Notes under the pieces: model-generated | What the model saw: only the letters and a program-made list of their open reading frames with translations | Database searches by the model: none | What the model was told of the DNA's origin: nothing | Assembly: GCF_900107115.1 (NCBI RefSeq) | Contig: NZ_FNOS01000003.1 | Location: forward strand, 1-64,000 | Origin: Salimicrobium album | GTDB taxonomy: Bacteria; Bacillota; Bacilli; Bacillales; Halobacillaceae | DNA: 64,000 nucleotides | Direction: 5' to 3' | Program-made: the position numbers and the translations under genes | Shown here: one piece after another, positions 1 through 8,972 of the stretch | Layout: each line of letters begins with the position of its first letter | Numbering within the stretch: position 1 is the stretch's first letter

Positions 1-22
1 TATGGCTTTTCAGCCAATGTAG
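1..22 (+). CDS. istB: 3' end of an IstB-type transposition helper (partial)
   Basis: The window opens inside a gene. Bases 2-22 read Met-Ala-Phe-Gln-Pro-Met-stop. The same C-terminus ends the decayed istB at 16226-16951 on the other strand, and the following ~75 bases also match. This is therefore the last few codons of an IS21-family ATPase helper whose body lies outside the window. Whether that copy is intact cannot be judged. Confidence 0.75.
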
Positions 23-290
23 GAAATAAACGAAGGGATGCGAGTGGCTACATAAACGTTTTCCGTTTTATGCATTTTTCTCTTGCCAAATACAATAGCT
101 GCTATGCTGAATTTTTCTTTCCGTAATTGATGAACGTACACTACCTTTTCTACTTTTTCCACCTTCCTTGTCCTCCTCTTTCTCCGTTAAAAAATCTACC
201 AATTAAGTATAACGGAGGGGAGGTAATGAGTGAGCAAAAAGTGTTCAATTCTGCTGATCGGAAAGTGTCCACTTTAGTCTAGCAGTTACA
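1..290 (+). mobile_element. Right end of an IS21-family element
   Basis: Bases 1-99 match, in reverse complement, the istB-distal end of the IS21 remnant at 16 kb (interrupted there by an ISL3 insertion). Downstream, bases 241-285 have the look of an IS21 terminus, with related short motifs such as AGTGTTCAATTCTGCTGA. The exact end is uncertain because no matching left terminus or target duplication is visible. A 24-base piece of this terminus (267-290, 22 of 24 identical) recurs at 8902-8925. Confidence 0.6.
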
Positions 291-1020
291 AAGCCCTGTC
301 ATTAACTGGTACATCGCTTGTCACTCGGTGGTAAAATAGATGGCAATGGTGGTACATTTCATTGGCTGTAATCACCTTTTAGAAGAGGTGCATTTTTGAT
401 TTAGTAGCTTTACTCTGCCAGTTCCACTCTTTTCCCGGTCCGAAAAACTGTATGGGAAGAGCGAGAAGCGAGTTACGTAAAAAGTCTAACTTCTAGTTTG
501 GAAAAATTGTTATTGCACTGATTACTTACGCATCCTTCGGGCACTCTGACCACTAGTCAAATAATCGTAATGAAGAAAATTCATCTACTTTTGAAAACGA
601 TACCTCATCTTACCTTAATAATGATTACGAAATTTCTTACAATTATTGTATCCCAATAGTGAATCAAAAGGACTGCAGAAATTTGAGTACCTTCTATATA
701 TAATGGTGTGTTTACGCTATATTTTGCATGAAGAGATGGAGAATCACTGCTTTATACAAAGCCTATCTATATTACGGCATTACAGCGAAACTAAAATTCA
801 TTTCCACGATTTCTCGTAGACAGGGGCTCATATCCAAGTAATATAACCCCCGAGAACAATATTCCCAATCAATGATCGTACGTCAACTCCCGTGCGATTT
901 TTCCCCAATGAGCTATACAAATGGAAATTCAACTTCTCAAAAATTATAATATGGAATTTCCATACAATATGCCACTGTCAGTATGTAGAACTCTCCACCG
1001 ATCCATAAGACGATAGAAAC
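291..1020. other. Gene-free AT-rich stretch
   Basis: No reading frame here has a convincing start, ribosome binding site or recognisable protein similarity on either strand. The stretch lies between an IS21 terminus and a broken regulator gene, so it is probably decayed DNA. I see no hairpin terminator or clear promoter in it. Confidence 0.5.
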
Positions 1021-1257
1021 ATGAACTATCCAGAAACTCTACTTATAATAGGACAATACATTCGCCACTTACGTATTAAAAAAGTCTCTCTCAGGAAAAA
1101 GTTGCACTTGAAGCAGGTATCTCACGTTCTTATATGGGAATTATCGAACGAGGAGAAACTGGTGCTAATATGTTCTTCTATTTCAAAATCGCCGCAGTAT
1201 TCGGTGTACGTATTGAAACAATTATGAAAGGAGCCCGAAATATCATTACTTGTTGAC
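1021..1257 (+). pseudogene. Frameshifted XRE-family DNA-binding regulator
   Basis: The first frame reads an XRE-like start (GQYIRHLRIKK). After a one-base shift near 1090 the next frame continues with LSQEKVALEAG, then SRSYMGIIERGE and a last helix ending at the TGA at 1255-1257. Joined, they form one complete ~78-residue Cro/CI-type helix-turn-helix with its recognition helix. Only two frames together give the domain, so the gene is broken, or the base call near 1090 is wrong. No partner gene is recognisable beside it. Confidence 0.65.
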
Positions 1258-1777
1258 TATTACTTTTTTCCACTACCGATAAAGGAGAAGCTTTTCGTTT
1301 CACTAACTTCTGAAGAAAGAACTCCTCTTCCTTCCCTATTACTACCCACTCTTGAAGAAACAAGTGATCCTTATACTTACAAAAAGACAATACCTTCGTT
1401 TCCCTATAGGTGACACTTACGTCGTCATTGAAATCCTCGGAGAAAACTACTTCTATGCCCGGGCAACTTTCAGCTATATGCCTTACCAGGTTGAAGGCAA
1501 CAACCCTCAACAAAGTCCTGGGTACCATCATCCGTCGCATCAAATCAGATAATCGTGATTACTATGCAAATTGAATTTCCTGGTTCAACGTTCAATTGAT
1601 ACTTCTCGTAGCTTTATTCAGAAATTTGATATTGTTCAGACGGGTTTAAACGCCTTCTATTATAACTGAATATTCAGAAAAATTTAGATAAAGAAGATTC
1701 GCAGTATTTCATTAGAATACCGGAATCACTTTTAAATCTTCCTACTTTGAATTTTTTATTAGAAAGGCATTTATTAT
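1258..1777. other. Decayed stretch, no gene recognised
   Basis: Short open frames on both strands here have no ribosome binding site and no recognisable family. The stretch follows the broken XRE gene and reaches the end of the flippase gene on the opposite strand. It may be the remains of genes linked to that regulator, but nothing supports a name. Confidence 0.4.
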
Positions 1778-3202
1778 TTAGTCAAACAAAGCTTTTCTAT
1801 TTTTCAAAACATAATGTAAATCTTTTTGAAATATCAGCACCAATATTACTAGAGGACCAATACCAAATAAAATGTTAAGCAAGAAACTATCCTCTATAAT
1901 AGATGCCCAAGCATAGAAACTAACTACTATAAACATAAAATATATACGTTTCAACGGATAAGATACTCTATAATACTTTAGTGAAAATAATGTTCTCAAA
2001 CTGAAAAACACCACGTAAGAAAACGCTGTAGCTATTGATGCTCCTATTGCACCATAACTAGGTACAAGAATCCAATTTCCTAAAATGTTCACCCCACAAG
2101 CTACCGAAGCGATCAAAATATGCCAATTTGTCTTTTTGTAGAAATTCACTCCTATAACCGTTGTTTCAGAAATAGTATAAAAAATGGGCATAAATACAAG
2201 GAAAGGCATGATAATTGCAGCTTCACTATATTGAGAACCTAATAATAGTACAATAATATCTTTAGCCGCAATACTGGCAATTGCTACGATAAACATAACA
2301 AAAGTTATAACAATCGATATATATTTAAAGAAATCTTTGTCACCAGGGGAATTTTCAAACTTCTCATAAGCTACCGGAGTCCAGAACGTAGAAAAAGTTG
2401 TCCTTACTACCATCACTAAAGCGACTAGTCTAAAAGCTGCCGTATACAAACCTAATTCATCGAAGTCACTCCACTGCCTCAGAGCAATTTTGTCAAATGC
2501 CTCAAATAGCCATGAAATAAAAATAGTTAGTACAAAAGGAGCTCCATATTTAAAAATATCTTTTTGTGAATGTTTCATTCTTCTTACGTTTGCGTTAAAG
2601 GGATTCCATAAACCCCTTCCAAAGTATAGAGATATTACAGCTACAAACAAGAGAGTTAATAACTTTGCCAATACTAGTGTTTCAAACTCCTCACCAATCA
2701 AATACAAAAATACAAAAATAAATATTAGGCTAAAAGTTTTCTGGAAGATTTGAAGTAAGGAATACAAGTTTCCTTTTTGTTGCATACGGATTACTAATTG
2801 GCCAAAACGAAAAACTAGTTGAGCTATTACCCCTAATGATAAAATTGAAGCAAGCAAAATACTTTCCCTTCCAAACAAATAATTTGTCAGAGGAGCATAA
2901 AGAAGAAAAATGAGTCCTATAGTAAGCACTGTAAGTATCACTGGTATCTTCAGCACATTGAAAAGTAGTGCCCCGCGTTTTTCTTCATTTTCCTCATTAA
3001 AGAACCGGACAAAGGCTTGGTCAGCTCCAAATATAGTTAAAATCATTCCTACTTGAATGAATAAATCAAACATTGAAGCCTTTCCTAGCAACTCAGGTGG
3101 GAATAACCGAGTAGTGATCATAGTTATTAATAATCCTAATAGGAGCCCTACCCAACTACCATATGAAAACTTCAAAAACTTTTTAATAAGAGTGTCCTTC
3201 AT
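1778..3202 (-). CDS. wzx: Wzx-type polysaccharide flippase (PST/MATE superfamily)
   Basis: A 474-residue, highly hydrophobic protein with about 12-14 predicted membrane segments and a basic N-terminus (MKDTLIKKFLKF) followed by the amphipathic first helix typical of Wzx. The family moves undecaprenyl-diphosphate-linked repeat units across the membrane. It starts 10 bases after rfbB ends and is the last gene of the long minus-strand polysaccharide operon. It is the only flippase in the first cluster, so it is the likely exporter of the repeat unit carrying the formylated sugar. Length is normal and no disruption is seen. The exact substrate cannot be read from sequence. Confidence 0.85.
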   Translation of the reverse strand: MKDTLIKKFLKFSYGSWVGLLLGLLITMITTRLFPPELLGKASMFDLFIQVGMILTIFGADQAFVRFFNEENEEKRGALLFNVLKIPVILTVLTIGLIFLLYAPLTNYLFGRESILLASILSLGVIAQLVFRFGQLVIRMQQKGNLYSLLQIFQKTFSLIFIFVFLYLIGEEFETLVLAKLLTLLFVAVISLYFGRGLWNPFNANVRRMKHSQKDIFKYGAPFVLTIFISWLFEAFDKIALRQWSDFDELGLYTAAFRLVALVMVVRTTFSTFWTPVAYEKFENSPGDKDFFKYISIVITFVMFIVAIASIAAKDIIVLLLGSQYSEAAIIMPFLVFMPIFYTISETTVIGVNFYKKTNWHILIASVACGVNILGNWILVPSYGAIGASIATAFSYVVFFSLRTLFSLKYYRVSYPLKRIYFMFIVVSFYAWASIIEDSFLLNILFGIGPLVILVLIFQKDLHYVLKNRKALFD

Positions 3203-3212
3203 GATTAACCTT

Positions 3213-4238
3213 CTATCGATAACAATTTTTATAATCTAGGTATTCTCCAGAAAAAATCCTGTTAACCCAGTTTTGATAAGATAAGTACCAATCTATTGTT
3301 TCTTGCAAACCATTTTCAAAAGCATAGTTAGGGGACCATCCCAGTTCTTTAGTTATCTTTGCATTATCGATAGCATATCTACGATCATGCCCCAACCGAT
3401 CAGTAACATAAGTGATCAACTCTTCACTTTCACTCAGTTGCGTCAGAATCAACTTTACAATCTCTATGTTTTCTTTTTCATTATTACCACCAATGTTATA
3501 AACCTCTCCGCTCTCACCTTTACGAAGCACAGTATCTATTGCTGAACAATGATCTTCTACATGAAGCCAATCCCTTATCTGTTTTCCATCCCCATATACA
3601 GGCAAAGGATTCTCTTCTAAAGCGCGATGAATCATTAAAGGTATCAGTTTTTCCGGAAATTGATAAGGTCCATAGTTATTAGAACATCTTGTTATGTTAA
3701 CTGGTAACTTATATGTTTCATGATAGGCACGAACAATCATATCTGCCGACGCTTTCGAAGCAGAATAAGGGCTATTTGGTTGAAGATTGCTTTCTTCAGT
3801 AAAAAAACCATCTTCCCCTAACGTCCCATAAACTTCATCCGTTGATATTTGAATAAATTTATTCCTATCATGATAAACTTGCGGTTTTACTTCCCAATTT
3901 TCTTTTGCTACATCTAAAAGGGCTTGTGTCCCTAAAACATTAGTTGTCAAGAATAATTCAGGATCTTCAATACTGCGATCCACATGAGACTCTGCAGCGA
4001 AATTTATTACCACGTCTATTTGGTGCTTATCAAATATTTGACGAAGTTGAGTTCGATCGCAAATATCTCCATGAATAAACTGATAGTTCCTATTGTGTGC
4101 AATATCCTTCAAATTTTCCACATTTCCTGCGTATGTCAATTTATCCATATTCACAATGGTATAATCATAGTGGTGTAGCATATACCTGACAAAGTTAGAA
4201 CCTATAAAACCCGACCCGCCGGTTACTAAAATATTCAT
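3213..4238 (-). CDS. rfbB: dTDP-glucose 4,6-dehydratase RmlB
   Basis: A 341-residue extended SDR enzyme with an N-terminal GGSGFIGSNF nucleotide-binding motif, a VNFAAESHVDRS segment, the ISTDEVYG strand and the YSASKAS catalytic Tyr-x3-Lys motif. It converts dTDP-glucose to dTDP-4-keto-6-deoxyglucose. The start is the ATG at 4238, 9 bases after AAGGAG; a longer frame upstream lacks this signal and would overlap rfbA. rfbC and rfbD for dTDP-rhamnose are absent here. An aminotransferase and a formyltransferase follow the same pathway instead, so the product probably goes to a 4-amino sugar. Confidence 0.93.
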   Translation of the reverse strand: MNILVTGGSGFIGSNFVRYMLHHYDYTIVNMDKLTYAGNVENLKDIAHNRNYQFIHGDICDRTQLRQIFDKHQIDVVINFAAESHVDRSIEDPELFLTTNVLGTQALLDVAKENWEVKPQVYHDRNKFIQISTDEVYGTLGEDGFFTEESNLQPNSPYSASKASADMIVRAYHETYKLPVNITRCSNNYGPYQFPEKLIPLMIHRALEENPLPVYGDGKQIRDWLHVEDHCSAIDTVLRKGESGEVYNIGGNNEKENIEIVKLILTQLSESEELITYVTDRLGHDRRYAIDNAKITKELGWSPNYAFENGLQETIDWYLSYQNWVNRIFSGEYLDYKNCYR

Positions 4239-4242
4239 ATTC

Positions 4243-5115
4243 TTATTTCGCTCCTTTGGAAATTTCCAGCAAATATTGGCCATAGGCTGTCTTTTGTAGT
4301 GGCTTTGCTAACTTATGTAATTGTTCAACATTAATATAACCTAGACGATAAGCAATTTCTTCAATCGAAGCAATGTATAAGCCCTGACGCTTTTGAACGG
4401 CCTCTACAAAATTGGAAGCATCCAACAAAGATTCATGCGTACCTGTATCTAACCAGGCAAGACCGCGCCCCATAACTTGCACATTTAAATCATTTCGATA
4501 CATGTAAGTTTCTATAATAGAAGTAATTTCAAGTTCTCCCCGACGTGATGGTTCTACCGATTTTGCTATATCAACTACATCATTATCAAAAAAGTATAAT
4601 CCCGGTACAGCATAGGGTGAACGAGGGGATTCCGGTTTTTCTTCTATGGAAATAGCTTTGTAGTTATCATCTACTTCTACCACTCCATATCGGCGTGGAT
4701 CATCCACAAAACATCCGAAAATAGTTGCCCCTTTTATGAGACTTGCACTTTCACGTACTTTATTAACAAAATCTGATCCATAGAAGATGTTATCTCCTAA
4801 GACCAAAGCGACATTAGAATCACCGATGAACTCCTCACCTACAATAAATGCTTCTGCTAAGCCGTTCGGTTCTTCTTGAATGACATATTCAAAAGACATC
4901 CCAAGATGTTCACCATTTCCTAAAAGTTCTTTGAATGTAACCACATCTCGCGGGGTTGAAATAATCAACACTTCTTTAATCCCTGCCAACATGAGAACAG
5001 ATAAAGGGTAATAAATCATAGGTTTATCATAAACAGGAAGGATTTGTTTTGAGACAGACTGAGTTAGTGGATACAACCTTGTTCCCGATCCACCTGCTAA
5101 AACGATTCCTTTCAT
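4243..5115 (-). CDS. rfbA: Glucose-1-phosphate thymidylyltransferase RmlA
   Basis: A 290-residue nucleotidyltransferase with the N-terminal signature [17 protein letters not shown], a metal- and nucleotide-binding [10 protein letters not shown] segment and the family EEKP motif. It makes dTDP-glucose from dTTP and glucose-1-phosphate, the first step of the dTDP-deoxysugar route. Its ATG overlaps the stop of the aminotransferase gene by one base (TAATG), and rfbB starts just after its end, so the three are translationally linked. Length is that of the family. Confidence 0.93.
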   Translation of the reverse strand: MKGIVLAGGSGTRLYPLTQSVSKQILPVYDKPMIYYPLSVLMLAGIKEVLIISTPRDVVTFKELLGNGEHLGMSFEYVIQEEPNGLAEAFIVGEEFIGDSNVALVLGDNIFYGSDFVNKVRESASLIKGATIFGCFVDDPRRYGVVEVDDNYKAISIEEKPESPRSPYAVPGLYFFDNDVVDIAKSVEPSRRGELEITSIIETYMYRNDLNVQVMGRGLAWLDTGTHESLLDASNFVEAVQKRQGLYIASIEEIAYRLGYINVEQLHKLAKPLQKTAYGQYLLEISKGAK

Positions 5116-6233
5116 TAATTTTCCTCCTCTTTATTTACTGATATTATTTTCTCACAAATAAATTCGACTTCTTCTTCAGTTAAATCGGAATAAAGTGGTA
5201 AACAAAGCACATTATTTGCTACGTATTCTGCAACTGGTGCCTTTGTTCTGTAAGCTTTGAAAGCTTCGAAATTACTAGTCAACGGGTGAAAGTATTTTTT
5301 GGTTCCAATATTATTTTTGTATAAATACTTTTGCAAATCATCCCGATTAATACCAAATATTTCTTTCTCTACTAAGATTGGAAAATACGCAAAATTATAG
5401 TTCACATCTTCTCTTTCATATTTCAAAGTGCTAATACCACTAACCTTATTTAGATTCCCTAGATATTGGTTTGTTAAATGCTCTCGTTTCTCTATTTCAT
5501 TATCTATTAAAGATAAATTAGTCACCCCCATAGCTGCATGAAACTCGCTCATTTTTGCATTTATACCCGGCTCTTCTATATCATTGTGTTCATCAAGACC
5601 AAAGTTCCTTAGCATTTCACTTTTTTCCTTCCAAATTGCATTTGAATAACTTAAAACCCCCCCCTCAATAGCGTGAAATACTTTTGTAGCGTGCAAACTA
5701 AACATCGATATATCTCCATAAGCAGCAATACTCTGCCCTTTATTCAGTACAGAAAAGGCATGAGCCGCATCATAGATTACTTTCAAGTTATATTTATTAG
5801 CAATTCTTGCAATCTCTTCTACATTACAGGGGGTTCCAAATACGTGAACTGCTAAAATCGCTGAAGTTTTGTTCGTTATTAGCTTTTCAATTTTATTTAC
5901 ATCAATATTATAATCATTTATTGAAATATCACAAAATACAGGGGAGAGACCATCTTGTATAAGAGCATTAGTCGTAGAAGAGAACGTAAAAGGAGTAGTA
6001 ATAACTTCCCCAGTAAGTTCCAATGACTTTAAAGCTATTTGCAATGCAGAGTGACCATGGGAAAATAAAGATACGTAAGGAACTTTCAAGTATTCTTTTA
6101 TTTTTCTCTCGAAGTCTTGGTGAATTGGTCCTTGGTTAGTTAACCAGCTATTTTCCCATACTTTGGATATCTCTTCAAAATACTTCTCTTTCTTAGGGAG
6201 TTTTGGCTTCGTAATACTAATAAAATCACTCAT
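5115..6233 (-). CDS. PLP-dependent sugar aminotransferase (DegT/DnrJ/EryC1 family, VioA-like)
   Basis: A 372-residue fold-type I aminotransferase. The cofactor lysine is K184 in [14 protein letters not shown] and the pyridine-binding aspartate is D155 in IYDAAHAF. Between RmlA/RmlB and a sugar formyltransferase it should aminate C4 of dTDP-4-keto-6-deoxyglucose. The HATK form of the lysine motif resembles, from memory, VioA/WlaRG-type enzymes (dTDP-Qui4N) more than WecE (dTDP-Fuc4N), but the stereochemistry is an inference. Its start overlaps the formyltransferase gene by 8 bases. Confidence 0.85.
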   Translation of the reverse strand: MSDFISITKPKLPKKEKYFEEISKVWENSWLTNQGPIHQDFERKIKEYLKVPYVSLFSHGHSALQIALKSLELTGEVITTPFTFSSTTNALIQDGLSPVFCDISINDYNIDVNKIEKLITNKTSAILAVHVFGTPCNVEEIARIANKYNLKVIYDAAHAFSVLNKGQSIAAYGDISMFSLHATKVFHAIEGGVLSYSNAIWKEKSEMLRNFGLDEHNDIEEPGINAKMSEFHAAMGVTNLSLIDNEIEKREHLTNQYLGNLNKVSGISTLKYEREDVNYNFAYFPILVEKEIFGINRDDLQKYLYKNNIGTKKYFHPLTSNFEAFKAYRTKAPVAEYVANNVLCLPLYSDLTEEEVEFICEKIISVNKEEEN

Positions 6234-6963
6234 TTCTATCCACCACCTTTTCTAAAGAAACACTGATATAAATTTTCTCACCATTATTATTAATAAAGTA
6301 TGCATTTTTATAATTTCCATGCGTTAGTGCTCTCAAATGTTTTATAACTTCTTCATAAGTAGCTTTTTCTTGCAGTGGTATTTCACACAATTTATTGAAA
6401 TCCTTTTTCCAATTCACATTCCCTTCACTATCAGGAGAATATGTTTCGTAGTTATTTTCAATGATTCTTTCAAAGTGTAAAGCCAATAACTCAATTTCCT
6501 TTCCAACAATTTTTTCATAAACATCCAAAGAAGTTTCATCTTGATCTATTTCAACTTTTTCCTGTAGGATAATTGGTCCATGATCCACTGCACTATCCAT
6601 TTCATGAATTGTTACCCCAACAGGTAAATCATTTATTATACTAAATACTTGTGGGTACCAACCTCGGTTATAAGGATTAAAACCAGGATGAACATTGATA
6701 CAACGCACGTTATTAACGATGTCTTCCGGGAAAATCTGCTTAGAGTGCAAAGATATAACTAAATCAAAATTATTCACAATCCATTCTGCCTCTTTTTTTA
6801 TGTCTATTTCTTTGAATTCCTTATTTTTTGAGAACTCTTTTTTAAAAGTTTGGTTTTTTACAGAAAAACGGAAAACAAAATTATGATTAGTCTTCTTTCT
6901 ATAAATCATTTTTTTAAATTCATCAAAGATAACTTTATTATCTGTAACAACTAATATATTCAT
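6226..6963 (-). CDS. dTDP-4-amino-4,6-dideoxyhexose N-formyltransferase (VioF/WlaRD-like)
   Basis: A 245-residue formyl_transf_N protein. The catalytic triad of N10-formyl-THF sugar formyltransferases is visible as N90 and H92 in CINVHPGFNPYNRG and D127 in SAVDHGPI. It would formylate the amino group made by the neighbouring aminotransferase, giving a formamido sugar such as dTDP-Qui4NFo. The start is the ATG at 6963, 5-6 bases after AGAGGTGA; the open frame continues upstream only because it runs into IS256 sequence. The IS256 terminus begins only 40 bases before the start codon, so the original upstream region is lost and transcription may now come from or through the IS. Confidence 0.88.
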   Translation of the reverse strand: MNILVVTDNKVIFDEFKKMIYRKKTNHNFVFRFSVKNQTFKKEFSKNKEFKEIDIKKEAEWIVNNFDLVISLHSKQIFPEDIVNNVRCINVHPGFNPYNRGWYPQVFSIINDLPVGVTIHEMDSAVDHGPIILQEKVEIDQDETSLDVYEKIVGKEIELLALHFERIIENNYETYSPDSEGNVNWKKDFNKLCEIPLQEKATYEEVIKHLRALTHGNYKNAYFINNNGEKIYISVSLEKVVDRNE

Positions 6964-7091
6964 AAATTCACCTCTGAAATAATTTGTTGTAACCGACCAT
7001 CGGGTACAGTCAATAAGTTTGTGTAAATCGTCAGGATGATCTTCGGTGGAGGGTGTTAGCTTTTCTCGCCTGTCTCGGTTAGAGACCCGTA

Positions 7092-7400
7092 TCACTCCTC
7101 AAACATGGGGTGCAGTTCAAGGCTTGCTTCCTTGAAGCCGCGGGGTCTGCGTGTAGACCATATTTGAAAACATATAAATCTTCTTTCAACGGCTTCTTCG
7201 GATGGCAGACTGCCCATCGTTTTCAGACAATTCTTGAATTCCTTCATAATGCGCTCAATGATATTGGCAGTGTAGATCTTCGATTGTATCGAGGAAGAAT
7301 AGTTCAAGAAGGTGGTTAGGACGTGGAAGTCATTTTTTACTATACGAAGGAACGGACCATTTCATTCAATTGATTTTCAAGGCTGTTTTGTCCTATACTT
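7092..7400 (-). pseudogene. Remnant of IS256 transposase
   Basis: The segment encodes pieces of the mutator-type transposase C-terminus, such as YTANIIERIMKEFKNCLK and SLPSEEAVE, with frame breaks. Near 7335-7400 it jumps to the N-terminal codons. The catalytic core present in the intact copy (12837-14039) is deleted. The first few codons and upstream region lie beyond the inserted ISL3 element, at about 8784-8830. It cannot make an active protein. Confidence 0.8.
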
Positions 7401-7403
7401 ATA

Positions 7404-8783
7404 GGTTCTAAGTCAATTGTTGGGGTGGAGGGTGTTCCTCCGCCCCTTTATCCTATGTTCTTTCCTATCTTCTTGAATTGGTGATGCATCAGAATGCGGG
7501 CACGTAACCGGTCGTGCCGATAAAATCCGAACGCATTCCGTTTGAATACTTTCGTTTGGTTGTTCAAGCCTTCCACCAATCCATTGCTGTAATCAAAAAT
7601 GAAACTGTTCATGATTTCCGTCTGCCAATTTTTAAACGTATGGATGGCGGAGACGAATTCATCCAACCCGGAGGCGTGCACAAGATCATAAAAGGCATAC
7701 AGATGCTCTTTCACTTTCTTTATGTTCCCTTCCTCCTCGTACTTCGCCAGCTCAAACCACTTCTTATACGCCTCTTTCAAATCATAGGCTACCTTTAATT
7801 CCGAAGATAGACCGAGGTACCTTTCCAGGTACCACCGTTGTTTCTCTGACAGGAGAGCGTACGGCTTGTGGAAGACGTGCTTCATTCTCTTGCACTTTCT
7901 TCGATCATAGTCATGAAAGTCCTTTTGGACTCTCTGTCGCACACGATCAACCGCCCAGTTGATATACCGACAGAAGTGAAAACGATCGGCTACAATGATC
8001 GGGTTGTTCAATGCTTTGTTCACGGCCGCCTTGAAGGTGTGACTCATGTCCATGACGACACACTCCACCTTCGATGTTTTCTTCGCCAGATACTCTTTCA
8101 CCGTCTTCGACGACCGATCCGGTAAGATATCAATCGGTTCGCCGGTCTCCGCATTGGCAATGATGACCTAGTACTTGCCCTGGTCCGTGTCTCCCTTGTA
8201 TTCATCGATGGCAATGACACGGGGGAGCTCTTCGACTTCTTTCAAATGCGTAGCCGAGATATGATCGAAGCGTCGTACAGCTGTGTTCGGGGACGTGTGG
8301 AACTGAAGAGCTGTGTCTTTGAAATTCTTTCCGTGAATCAATCGAAATCCGAGCGCCTGGTTCCATTCTTTCGAATGACGCTGATACCGATCGACGAGGG
8401 GATTCTGTTCCGCCACCTTCTTTCCGCACGGACATACATACCTCCGTTTTCGATAGAAAACGTACGTAAGGCGTTCAAACAACTTGAGGTGCTGAACCTT
8501 CTGCCTGCGATAATCATGCACGCGACTGGTTTTGGTTTTGCAGGAAGGGCAGACGTGGGGGATTTCTTCGGCGTCTGGACGTAAAGATACACACAACCTT
8601 CCCGTTCCTCCATCTTCATCACTTCCATATCTTCAAATCCGGGAATAACCATGGTAGAATGCATATGTACACACAACTCATCTCTTTTGCTTGTTTCTCG
8701 ACAATTCAAGTGTAAAAGATAAAGGAGCTTGTGTGTATTTTTCTTACTTATTTTTTTAGATACCCCAAAAATATTGTAGAGCC
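7404..8783 (-). mobile_element. ISL3-family element inserted in IS256 copy 1
   Basis: A 1380-bp element with imperfect terminal inverted repeats: the left end begins GGTTCTAAGTCAATTGTTGG and the right end, read inward, begins GGCTCTACAATATTTTTGG. It is flanked by 8-bp target copies TACTTATA (7396-7403) and TACTTGTA (8784-8791), which differ at one base. The intact IS256 copy carries the undivided TACTTGTA at this place, which confirms the insertion point. The transposase inside is broken. Confidence 0.87.
7448..8664 (-). pseudogene. Broken ISL3-family transposase
   Basis: Three pieces make up an ISL3 (IS204/IS1165-type) transposase. The N-terminus begins around 8664 and ends in VYLYVQTPKK. 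A zinc-ribbon segment with HVCPSCKTKTSRVHDYR and CPCGKK follows in another frame, joined near 8565-8585. An in-frame TAG at 8168-8170 (probably from CAG) precedes the DDE domain with DMSHTFKAAV, VADRFHFCRYI and EGLNNQTKVFKR. One frameshift plus one nonsense codon make it inactive. Most catalytic sequence is still readable, so decay is fairly recent. Confidence 0.85.
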
Positions 8784-8972
8784 TACTTGTAGACACAGGT
8801 AGGGTATCCCCTATCATGAGTTGACTTGGTCTTTAACTATGATGATTCCCTGCCTCTTTTTTATCTTCAAGAGATTTTACACAAACTATTGTACGTCATC
8901 CGTCCACTTTAGTCTAGAAGCTACATTAGTCCATTTATTGCTTAATTGCATTTGAAAAGTCAAGGCGTCTTG

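Larger units (their letters stand above)
7003..8900 (-). mobile_element. IS256-family copy 1, internally deleted and interrupted by an ISL3 element
   Basis: The ends match those of the intact IS256 copy at 12785-14133: the left end begins GGTACAGTCAATAAG and the right end finishes GTACGTCATC. Inside, the sequence jumps near 7335 from the region matching ~13125 to that matching ~13960, so about 0.83 kb of the transposase gene is gone. An ISL3 element then sits at 7404-8783. The 8 bases outside the two ends (gaccatcg and cgtccact) differ. No target duplication is left, which suggests recombination between copies or a rearranged flank. Confidence 0.85.

Noticed and set aside
291-1020. A phage or plasmid origin, or further IS, in the left gap
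   Set aside because: No iterons, integrase fragments or terminal repeats could be seen. The sequence is AT-rich but otherwise featureless.
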